Below are positions 19,694 to 30,293 of a stretch of DNA of 64,000 nt, piece by piece; positions within the stretch are counted from its first letter, which is position 1, and every line of letters starts with the position of its first letter. The translations under genes were made by a program, and so were the position numbers. The notes beneath the pieces were generated by a model. The model saw only the letters and a program-made list of their open reading frames with translations, was not told where the DNA came from and ran no database searches. This DNA comes from JACPNO01 sp963825405. Its GTDB lineage: Bacteria; Acidobacteriota; Terriglobia; Bryobacterales; Bryobacteraceae. The DNA is taken from assembly GCA_963825405.1 (NCBI GenBank), contig CAWGTB010000001.1, positions 700,863 through 764,862 of the forward strand, read 5' to 3'.

Positions 19694-20179
19694 GTGGTGA
19701 CTGTCATCCCGGAATGCTCAGACCTGACGATCGTGGTCGACGCTGCCAACGTGGTCGGTGCCCGAGCCGACGGCTGGTGGAAGGACCGGGCGGGCGCCGC
19801 GCTGCGGCTGTGCCAGGAGGTGGTCGCCGTGGCGACACGGGGACTGGCGACCGGGGAACTGCCTGCGGGAGTCCTGCCGGGGCCGCAGGCCCGGTGCTTC
19901 CCGACGTGGGTGATAGTGCTCGAGGGGCGCGCACGGGAGGCTGCGGATTCCCTCTGCCTTGAGGCCGGAAGCTATGCGTCTCATCAGATTCTGGCGGCTT
20001 CTGGTGGTTTGGCGAGGCTCGTGCTGGCAAGTGGTCCTGGTGACGACACCATCGTCGGTGAGGCATCTGACCTGCCAGGACGTTGTGTCGTGACAACGGC
20101 TGACCGGGAACTTCGACGGAGGTGCGAGGAGGTTGGAGCCGTCGTCGCGGGGCCACGGTGGCTCTTGCGGCTGTTGTAG
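19694..20179 (+). CDS. PIN/NYN-like nuclease-fold protein
   Basis: A 161-residue protein with the layout of the actinobacterial 'NTP pyrophosphohydrolase'/YacP-like family. The N-terminal strand ends in acidic and Asn residues (LTIVVDAANVVGARADGWWK), a central strand is WVIVLEGRAREA, an acidic block is ASGPGDDTIVGEA, and a C-terminal strand is CVVTTADRELRRRCEEVGA. The spaced Asp residues could bind metal as in PIN/NYN RNases. The central part (ADSLCLEAGSYASHQILA) fits less well and may hide compensating indels. It starts 83 bases from the divergent sppA start. The function is unproven. Confidence 0.6.
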   Translation: MVTVIPECSDLTIVVDAANVVGARADGWWKDRAGAALRLCQEVVAVATRGLATGELPAGVLPGPQARCFPTWVIVLEGRAREAADSLCLEAGSYASHQILAASGGLARLVLASGPGDDTIVGEASDLPGRCVVTTADRELRRRCEEVGAVVAGPRWLLRLL

Positions 20180-20310
20180 ACCTGTAATGTAAAAGTAACC
20201 CCCTCAACCCTGTATCCCTGCTTCGCGCTGTTGTCTGGTGACGTCTGGGGTACGGGGGGCGTCCCCTCGGAGAGATAACTGCCTGTCCGCTACCGACCGG
20301 AAACTGAGCG

Positions 20311-20563
20311 CATGTATGTGATCTTCTGTCGTCGCGATTGCCCTGATCGCGGCCCTGCTTCTTCCTGCTGGACCGTGGCCTGAAGGCGGTCCAGCGAGGG
20401 CCGCCGGAGGCGGGCAGCCGCCATCCGCCTGGTTGCCGCCGCGCGCAAGGCGCAGAAGGATGGGCTTCGGCGAAGAGAGCAGGAGGAGGTCAGCACCGCG
20501 CTGACCGCTGTGCTGCCGGCGATCGCGGGCGACGAGGACCGCGGCCCCCGCAAGGTGGCCTAG
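20311..20563 (+). CDS. Small basic single-pass membrane protein (frame-broken)
   Basis: No single frame is open throughout, but pieces join into a plausible protein of about 85 residues: a start at 20311, a hydrophobic helix (VVAIALIAALL), LLDRGLKAVQ, then RRRAAAIRLVAAARKAQKDG and a Glu-rich helix ending GDEDRGPRKVA at TAG 20561. The helix followed by a long basic amphipathic helix is typical of small actinobacterial membrane-anchored proteins. At least two single-base shifts are needed. It ends 12 bases before the phosphoesterase and is probably its operon partner. The family is not recognised. Confidence 0.4.
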
Positions 20564-20575
20564 CTCAGCGCTGTG

Positions 20576-21067
20576 ATGCGTGTTGTCGTCCTCTCGGACA
20601 CCCACGGGCCGAGTCGCTGGAAGTCCTGCCCGCCGCGGGTTGCGGAGCACCTGCGCGCCGCGGACCTCATCGTGCACGCCGGGGACGCGTGCACGGCGCT
20701 GGTGCTGGCGGAGATCGCGCAGTACGCGCCCGTGACGGCGGTCGTCGGGAACAACGACGGCCCGGACGTCGCCGCGTGGGGCGCGACGCCGACCGCCGAG
20801 GTCACGATCGCTGGCCTGCCGGTGGCGATGATCCACGACAGCGGGCCACCGCCGGCGGCTGGGCCGGATGCGGCGCAGGTTTCCCGACGCGGCCCTCGTC
20901 GTGTTCGGGCACTCGCACATTCCGCTGGATGAGTCGGCGGACGGCGGTTGCGGATCTTCAACCCGGGGTCGCCGACCGACCGCCGCCGGCAGCCAGCCGG
21001 CACGATCGGCCTGCTTGACATCGCGGACGGGAAGCTGCGCAACGCCACCATCGTCGCGGTAACGTAA
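20576..21067 (+). CDS. YfcE/MJ0936-type metallophosphoesterase (frame-broken)
   Basis: Calcineurin-like phosphoesterase of the small YfcE type (about 163 residues). Metal blocks are MRVVVLSDTHGP (D-x-H), LIVHAGDACTALVL (GD), VVGNNDGPDV (GNND), VAMIHDSGPPP (family GHG) and VVFGHSHIPL (GHSH). The GHG position reads HDSG, with the frame lost soon after. Breaks lie near 20865 and 20945, and the ending FNPGSPTDRRRQPAGTIGLL is in the third frame. Members hydrolyse phosphodiesters in vitro with Mn2+. The physiological substrate is unknown. Confidence 0.75.
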
Positions 21068-21415
21068 CGCCGTCCGCCTCCTTCCGCCTCCCGGCTGGGC
21101 TGCGCTTTTGGTCTGCTGCTGGTCTGCTGCTGGTCTGCTGTCGAGCGGCTGGGGCGCGCTTTTGGTCTGCTGCCGAGCGGCTGGGATGAGCTTTTGTGCT
21201 TGCAAGTGCGTGGTGGAACGCGCGTTCGGTCTACTGGGGTGCGGGTGGGTTGCGCGTTCGGTTCGCTGGTCGGCGGCTGGGATGCGTGGCCGGTCCGCTG
21301 GCCAGCGGGTGGGTTGCGTGTTCGCGTGGGCTAGTGCGTGGTGGACAGCGCGTTCCATCTGCTTGCGGGCGAGTGGCGGGCGGGTCGACAGGGGGGGCGT
21401 CCCCCGGGGGTAACC
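21068..21415. repeat. Repeat-rich spacer with dispersed intergenic repeat
   Basis: No gene is supported here. The spacer is made of degenerate short repeats: GGTCTGCTGCT several times, CGGCTGGGATG, and two copies of an about 30-base element beginning AGTGCGTGGTGG (21205-21240 and 21333-21370). A third copy lies far away at 33247-33285. The long plus-strand frame across it is rich in Cys, Trp, Arg and Ser, has no ribosome site and is not protein-like. Confidence 0.65.
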
Positions 21416-21925
21416 AGTGCTCGCGGTGGACGATCTCGCTGAGCGGGCGGCGATCCGGGCGGCGGATGAGCGCCAGTGGCCGGTCCGCCGGGTAGCCGAG
21501 CGAGATCACGTACGCACAGGACCTGTCCTCGGGCAAGCCGAGCAGGTCACGCGCCAGGTCTTGGTCCTGGACGCCCGTCTGGCCGCTGCCGATGGCCAGG
21601 CCGGCCGCCGCGAGCATCAAGCTCATGGCGACCTGGCCGAGGTCGAACTGGACGCGGTTCTTCTGCAGGTCGGTCGCTGGCAGGTAAGTGGCCAGCGCGA
21701 TCGCCGCCGCGGCCGTCGCCACGTGGCCAGCGCCCGGCGACACGAGGGACAGTTGCTCCAGCCGCCCGCGATCGCGGACGACGACGAAGTCCCACGGCTG
21801 CGAATTCCTTGATGACGGTGCCCGCCGCCCGATTCAAGGATCTCGTCGAGATGATCGTCGGCGATTGGCTGACTCGCGAACTCGCGAACATTCCGCCGGG
21901 ACCGGATCGCCTCCCACGTCTGCAT
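21416..21925 (-). CDS. Nitroreductase family protein (frame-broken)
   Basis: FMN-dependent nitroreductase-like enzyme. The N-terminus has TWEAIRSRRNVREFASQPIA, the FMN-phosphate Arg region. Restored across two breaks (near 21835 and 21755) the next block is a typical SSRNSQPWDFVVV-like stretch. The C-terminal half has DLGQVAMSLMLAAAGLAIGS, DLLGLPEDRSCAYVISLGYP and PLSEIVHREHW. The frame then continues into the repeat spacer without a stop, so the true end is probably near 21416 after an indel. I chose the ATG at 21925; a TTG at 21934 is also in frame. These enzymes reduce quinones or nitro compounds with NAD(P)H. The substrate is not predictable. Confidence 0.7.
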
Positions 21926-22015
21926 GACCAGCAAGCGTAACGGACCTCAGCCTGACCGAATTGCTCCTCGGCACGTTATCCTGACCGCTTTCGGCGTGAA
22001 AGGGCCAGCACCGTG

Positions 22016-24490
22016 CTAGTCGGGGACTAGCCAGACGACGCCCAGCGGCGGGACAGCGATCGTCGCGGAGGCGGGACTGGCCGTGCCACGGTCTCGGGGA
22101 CCGCGTGGACGGCGCCCAGGTTGCCGAGCGCCGCTGCCGCCGTAGGTCGCCGCGTCGGTGTTCAGCACCTCGCGCCAGCGGCCGGGTCGCGGCAGCCCGA
22201 CGCGGTACTCCGTGTGCGGCATCGCGGAGAAGTTCGCCACGCACGCGAGCGTCGGCAGCACCGGGCCGCTGATGCCGGGACCGGGCATCGGCGTCCCGAA
22301 CCGCAGGAACGACAAGACGTTGCCGGCGGCGTCGTTCGCGTCGATCCAGGCGAAGCCCTCCGGCACCGTGTCCTGCGACCACAGCGCGGGCGACGACCCG
22401 GTACAGCGGAGTTCAGGTCGCGGACCAGCCGCTGCACGCCGGAGTGGACGCCGTACTCGAGCACCCACCAGTCGAGGCCGTTGCTCTCCGACCACTCGGA
22501 CTGCTGGCCCCACTCCGACCCCATGAACAGCAGTTGCTTGCCCGGGTGCGCCCACATGTAGGCGAGCAGCGCGCGCAGGCCCGGCGAACCGGCGCCACTC
22601 GTCGCCGGGCATCTTGCCGACCAGCGAGCCCTTGCCGTGCACCACCTCGTCGTGCGACAGCGGCAGGACGAAGTTCTCCGAGTACGCGTACACCAGGGAG
22701 AACGTCAGCTCGTTGTGGTGGTACTGGCGGTGGATCGGGTCCCGCTCGATGTACTCAAGCGTGTCGTTCATCCAGCCCATGTTCCACTTGAAGCCGAACC
22801 CGAGGCCGCCGTGGTCCACCGGCCGGGACACCCCAGGCCACGCGGTGGACTCCTCGGCGATCATCATGATCCCCGGTACCCGCTTGTAGCAGGTCGCGTT
22901 GACCTCCTGCAGGAACGAGATGGCGTGCCAGGTTCTCCCGGCCGCCGAACTCGTTCGGCAGCCACTCGCCGTCCTTGCGCGAGTAGTCCAGGTACAGCAT
23001 CGAGGCGACCGCGTCCACCCGCAGCCCGTCGATGTGGAACTCCTCGAACCAGTAGATCGCGTTGGCGACCAGGAAGTTGCGCACCTCGCGGCGGGCGTAG
23101 TTGAACACCAGCGTGCCCCAGTCGGGGTGCGCGCCCAGCCGCGGGTCGGCGTGCTCGTACAGCGCCGTGCCGTCGAACTGGGCCAGCGCCCAGGCAGTCG
23201 CGGGGAAAGTGCGCCGGCACCCAGTCGACGATCACCCCGATGCCGGCCTGGTGCAGCGCGTCGACCAGGTAGCGGAAGTCGTCCGGGTTCCCGTACCGCG
23301 ACGTCGGCGCGTAGTACGAGGTGACCTGGTAGCCCCACGAGCCGCCGAACGGGTGCTCGGCGACCGGCAGGAACTCCACGTGCGTGAAGCCCATGTCGGT
23401 CACGTACTGCGGTGAGCTGGGTCGGCCAGTTCCCGGTAGGACAGTCCCGGCCGCCACGAGCCGAGGTGCACCTCGTAGATGCTCATCGGGCAGGTGACTG
23501 GCTGCACCTGCGCCCGGCGTGGTCAGCCAGCCGTCGTCGCCCCACTCGTGCAGTCCGACTCGAACACGACCGATGCGGTGGCCGGCGCCACCTCGGCGTA
23601 CCCGGCCATCGGGTCGGCCTTTTCCCGCCATGTGCCGTCCGGCCCGCAGATCGAGAACTTGTACCGGGTGCCCGGCGGCAACGCCCGGCACGAACAGCTC
23701 CCAGACGCCGGACGAGCCCAGCGACCGCATCGGGTGCGACCGGCCGTCCCACACGTTGAAGTCGCCGACGACGCGGACGCCGAGGGCGTTGGGCGCCCAG
23801 ACGGTAAAGGAGGTGCCCGTTATGATCGTCTCGCCGAACGCACCCGTGGTGCCGCGTCTCGAATCGCCGCACCCGTGCGCCGAGCACTCGCCAGAGCTCC
23901 TCGTGCCGGCCCTCCCAGATCAGGTGCAGGTCGATCTCGCCGAGCGTGGGCAGGTGCCGGTAGGGGTCATCCTGCAGGGGGGTGACGATGAACTGTCACC
24001 AGGGTCCGTTACGCTGCCGTCTCCCGTAGGACCTGCGAGCCGGTAGTCCGGGACGGCGGAGACAACCTGGGGCAGGGTCGCCTCGAAGACTCCCTGGTGC
24101 AGGTGGGGCATCGGGATAGCGGCTGCCGTCGGGGAGCACGGCCGTGACCGAGGCGGCGAGCGGGCGCAGCGCACGGATGCGTGACGCCGGTGGGGCCGTG
24201 CTCGTCCGGCAGACAGGTGCGCGCCGAGGATCGAGTGCGGGTCGTGGTGGTGCCCGGCGACGATCCGGTCAATCTCGCCGAGCAGGTGCAGGTCTGGCGA
24301 GGCGTTGCTACCGTGAGCGTCGGGACAGGGGTGGCGGTTGCGTCGGGACTGGGGTGGCGGTTGCGCCCGGGACTGGGGTGCCGGTTGCGTCCGGGACGGG
24401 GTGCCGGTTGCGTCCGGCACCGGGATCGCACTTGGGGGCGCTGGTCAGGTGGGATGCTCCCGCCGCCTGGGTCGATGGTGGTTCATGCAT
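22016..24490 (-). CDS. glgB: 1,4-alpha-glucan branching enzyme (frame-broken)
   Basis: GH13 branching enzyme that makes alpha-1,6 branches in the glucan. Order of domains: a Pro/Thr repeat linker, an N-terminal region from DLHLLGEIDRIVAGHHHDPH, a CBM48 domain (NVWDGRSHPMRSLGSSGVWE), and the catalytic barrel. Active-site blocks are EEFHIDGLRVDAVASMLYLD (nucleophile Asp), IMMIAEESTAWPGVS (acid/base Glu) and VLPLSHDEVVHGKGSLVGKM (Asp). The C-terminal beta domain ends PPLGVVWLVPD. At least seven frame breaks occur (about 24200, 23995, 23885, 23690, 23415, 23210 and 22590), none damaging a motif. The start at 24490 is tentative. It is the last gene of the cluster after pep2, 41 bases away. Confidence 0.85.
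24316..24425. repeat. 24-bp tandem repeat encoding an octapeptide linker
   Basis: Copies of an about 24-base unit encode VPDATGTP, then VPGATATP, on the minus strand, at the N-terminus of GlgB. A single-base length change inside the tract makes the reading frame ambiguous. The unit length is a multiple of three, which fits a coding minisatellite. Confidence 0.7.
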
Positions 24491-24531
24491 TCTGAAGGTC
24501 AGTCATGTCGGCTCACGGTTCTGGTACCGGG

Positions 24532-25924
24532 CTAGAAGTCCGCTAGGGACTCAAGCGGGATGGGCAGCCACGAGGGTCGGTGCCTGGCTTCGTACAGCAC
24601 CTCATACACAGCCTTGTCTAGCTGAAACGCCCGGAGCAGGACACCGTTGGCCGCCGGGGTCTAGCACCGCCGGCCTTCGGCGTACCCGGCGCAGAAGGCG
24701 GCAGTGTTGCGGTCGCGCCCAGTCGCGGGCCTTGCCGTTCAGCGCCTCGGCATCCGGGTGACCGATGAGCTGGTGCCGTGCCGCGTAGTCGAACGAGCGT
24801 AGCATTCCGGCGACGTCCCGCAGCGGCGAGGACCTGGCGCGACGTTGCGCCAGCGGCGTGGCGGGCTCGCCCTCGAAGTCGAGCATCACCCAGCCGGTCT
24901 CCGTGCGCAGCACCTGCCCGAGGTGGTAGTCCCCGTGCACGCGCTGCACGGGGAACGGCCCCTTGAGCTTGGCAAGCTGTGGAGTACGTGCCGCCGATCA
25001 TCTCGGTGTACTTGGCCAGCTCCGGTACGGCCGAGACGGTGAGGTCGAGCTTGCGGAACATCTGCTCGGCCAGCGCGCCAACCGCCTCGGTGGGCAGCTC
25101 GTCGGTCCCGAAGGCGCCCGCGAGGTCCGCGTGCACCTGCGCGGTGGCGGCGCCGAGCCGGCGCGACTCGCCGGCGAAGTCGCCGCCGGCGCTCGCCGCG
25201 CGCACGGCCTCGGCAGGCCTGGTGCCGTCAAGCCCAGTGCCTGGCGCAGCCCGATGTCGGCGAGCGCGTACAGGTCGCGGACGCTCGTGGCGGCCAGCGT
25301 CCAGCCGTCGGTGGCCAGCCGCAGGTACCGCGACAAGATCGCGAGGATCGTCGGGACGCCCTCCAGCCGTTCCTCGGCCCAGCCGAGCGGCTCGGCGATG
25401 TGCGACGAGCCGAGCTGGGCCAGCGCCGCGGTCACCTCAAGGTCCGGGTTGGGCCGGGCGCGAGCCGCCGGAATACCTTGAGGATCGACTCCTCGCCGTA
25501 CACCAGGCTCGTGTTGGTCTGCTCGGTGGACAGCACGAGGCTGTCCAGTCCCGTCGCGAATCGGGCGCCGGGGATCTTGCGCATCTGGATGCCGTTGACG
25601 GTGGCCTCGGTGGCGAAGCCATCGAGCAGTGCCTTGGTCAGGTCGGCGTCGTGCAGCGCGTCGTAGGCGATCCTGCCGTCGTCGTCCGGGCCGATGCGCA
25701 CGTGCTCAAGTCGTTGCGGCAGTACTCGCCGGAACCCGACCAGCACCTGGTAGTAGTCCACCGTCGTGCCGTTGCGAGACGGCGACGATCAGGTGCCGGA
25801 GCTCCGGGTCGCCGGCGACGACCCTGGTGTTGGCGACGATCGCGAGATCGCGTAGGCCATGTCCCTTGCCGGCGAACCAACGCTGTTCCACCAGCCACGT
25901 CGCTAGTGCGTCCTCGAAAGCCAT
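24532..25924 (-). CDS. pep2: Maltokinase (frame-broken)
   Basis: Makes maltose-1-phosphate from maltose and ATP, the donor used by GlgE. The N-terminus (LATWLVEQRWFAGKG) is the standard start of Pep2. The kinase-like C-terminal lobe has VQRVHGDYHLGQVLRT (catalytic loop) and WVMLDFEGEPATPLAQR (metal Asp), and RDVAGMLRSFDYAARHQL. The end AFQLDKAVYEVLYEARHRPS followed by WLPIPLESL is canonical. Breaks lie near 25770, 25435, 25215, 24975, 24700 and 24640. It sits between treS and glgB. In many actinobacteria it is fused to or complexed with TreS. Confidence 0.85.
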
Positions 25925-26020
25925 GGCCTCGTTTCCCGTTTAAGTAGCTCTTTGCCAGCCTTGCTCACGGGCGCGCCCCGAGTCGATGCTCCCCCGGGGT
26001 GCTGCCCGGGACGGCCCGGG

Positions 26021-27826
<1,806 letters not shown>

Positions 27827-27927
27827 TGCTGGAGTCTCCTGGAATATGCGCGACCGACGCATGCCAGGCTAACCCCTCCTGCTAGGGCATTTCGCCCTCG
27901 CAGGCCCGGGCGTTGCCGGCCGGGCGC

Positions 27928-30100
27928 TTAGTCGCGCGTGACGGTGAAGATGTGGGCGACCCGCACCGCAGGGTCGAGGCGCACGAAGTTGGCTTGGCTC
28001 CACCGGAAGGACTCGCCGGTGAGTTCATCGGTGACGGTGAACCCCTCGTGCCAGTCCAGCCCCAGCGCGGGCATGTCTAGCCAGACCGTGGCTTCCCTGG
28101 TCTGATGCGGATCAAGATTCACTACAGTCAGGACGACGTCAGCCCCCCGGTCGGGGACCGTGCGTGCCAAAACCGCGTCGGTCGTTCCCGTGCTGAAGGC
28201 CGCGCCGCCCTGTTCCCCCGCCTGCGGCGCCGCCTGTACGGAGGATCTCTCCGTGATGGTACCTGCCCCGTAGGTGCTCTCCGTACCCGTCCCAGGAGCC
28301 GTTTTCTCCGGCCCGGCACCCTCTTGGAGAAGCAGATCAGCTCAGGCTGATCCACGTGGTGGAAGCGTAGATTACGCAGCCAGTGCAGCGCCTGGTTGCT
28401 CTTTGCGAATTCTGTTGAGGTGTCGTGATGAAAGGAGCGATTCCCAGGCCGTCCCGCGGGCCGCGTCCCAGTCGCGCGACCCGGTACTGGTACTTCTCCG
28501 AGTCCAGGTACTCCTCGCTGCCCGGGTCGTACCGGGATGTTCTCGCACAGCTCGAAGCCCGAGTAGATGCCCCAGGTCGGGCTGAGCATGCGCGGCGAGC
28601 ACGGCCCGGATCTTGAACGCCGCCTGCCCGCCGTGCACGAGGTACGTCGTGCAGGATGTCCGGGGTGTTGGCGAAGAAGTTGGGGCGCATGTAGGCGGCC
28701 GCCGGGCCCGACAGCTCGGCCAGGTAGTCGGTGAGCTCGTCCTTGGTGTTGCGCCACGTGAAGTACGTGTACGACTGGTGGAAGCCGACCTTGCCCAAGC
28801 GTGGCCATCATCGCGGGCCGGGTGAACGCCTCGGCCAGGAACAGCACGTCCGGGTCGGTCGCGCGGATGTCCGCCAGCAGCCGGTCCCAGAAGCTTCACC
28901 GGCTTGGTGTGCGGGTTGTCCACGCGGAAGATCCGGACGCCGTGATCCATCCACAGCCGGACGATCCGGTTAATTTCCTGGTAAAGGCCTTCAAAATCGT
29001 TGTCGAAGTTAAAGCGGATAGATGTCCTGGTATTTCTTCGGCGGGTTCTCCGCGTAGGCGATGGTCCCGTCGGCCCGGATGGTGAACCACTCCGGGTGCT
29101 CCTTGGCCCACGGGTGGTCGGGCGACGCGTTCAGCGCCAGGTCGATGGCGACCTCCAGGCCGAGCTCGCGCGCCCGCGCCACGAAGGCGGCGAAGTCCGC
29201 GAACGTGCCGAGGTCGGGGTGGATCGCGTCGTGCCCGCCATCGGATGAGCCGATCGCCCAGGGCGAGCCGGGGTCGCCCGGCCCGGCCTGCAGCGCGTTG
29301 TTGCGCCCCTTGCGGAACGTCGTCCCGATCGGGTGGATCGGCGGCAGGTAGACGACGTCGAAGCCCATCTCCGCGATCGCCTCCAGGCGCCGCGCGGCGG
29401 TGCGGAAGCTTCCCGACACCGGCTCACGGCGGCCCATCGGGTCGACCTGCACCCCCTCCGAGCGGGGGAAGAACTCATACCAGGACCCGAACAGCGCGCG
29501 CTGGCCGGTCGACCTGCACCGGCATCCTGGCCGACCTGGTGACCAGGTCGCGCAGCGGGTACCGGTCCAGGACGGCGGTCACCTGGGGCGCCTGCGGCGG
29601 CGGCCAGCCGGTCCCAGTGGCGGCAGCGAGCGGTCGCGCAGCCTCTTCGCCAGGTCGGTGAGGACCGCGCGGGCCGCCGCCGGCCTCGCCGCGCCCGGCG
29701 GCTGCCTGATGGCCCGGGCCGCCCGCTCGAACAGCAGCGCCCCCTCGGTCAGCATCAGCTCGACGTCCAGGCCGGCGGGGATCTTGATCGCCGCGTCGTG
29801 ATGCCAGTGGCCGATCGGGTCGCTCCACGCCTCCACGGTGGAACGTCCACAGGCCCTCATCCCCGACGGTGACGTCCGCGCCGTACCGGTCCGTGCCCGG
29901 CGCCAGCCTCGGTGCATCGGCGCGAGCGGGCCGGGCTGGCCCTTCGGATCTCGCAGCACCACCCCGGCCCCGAGCGTCCCGTGCCCCTCGATGATGACGG
30001 TGGCGGTCACCTCGAAGGTCTCTCCCGCGACGGCCTTGGCGGGACGGCGCCCGCACTCCACCGCGGGCTGCATGTCAAGGATGGGGATGCGTCCGATCAC
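27928..30100 (-). CDS. glgE: Maltose-1-phosphate maltosyltransferase (frame-broken)
   Basis: Adds maltose units from maltose-1-phosphate to the non-reducing end of alpha-1,4-glucan. The N-terminus is GRIPILDMQPAVECGRRPAK, and the first beta domain has HWHHDAAIKIPAGLDVEL. The barrel has DVVYLPPIHPIGTTFRKGRN, ALNASPDHPWAKEHPEWFTI, VRIFRVDNPHTKPV (nucleophile Asp), FLAEAFTRPAMM and HQSYTYFTWRNTKDELTDYL. The C-terminus has DVVLTVVNLDPHQTREATVW. At least eight single-base breaks interrupt it. Between ICFSKR and DVVLTVVNL an extra about 55-residue Gly/Thr/Ala-rich stretch is encoded (28145-28310), where the Mycobacterium protein has only a few residues. It starts 193 bases from the divergent glgP. 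Confidence 0.88.
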
Positions 30101-30293
30101 CCGGTTACCGTACCCATTTGCGATTCACGAATTCACGCCGGCCCGTGCTGATTGAGAACGCCTATGAAGCGGGGGCAGCGCGGACCGGCGCGTGCGCGGG
30201 CACTGGCCGTGGCGCTCACTTGACCGGAGCTTTACGCAATCCAATGCCATCGCCACTCGCAGGTGCAACAGCGGGACCCTATGATGGCTCCCC

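Noticed and set aside
21108..21413. Cys/Trp-rich plus-strand frame
   Set aside because: Lies wholly in the degenerate repeat spacer, has no ribosome site and repeats in all frames.
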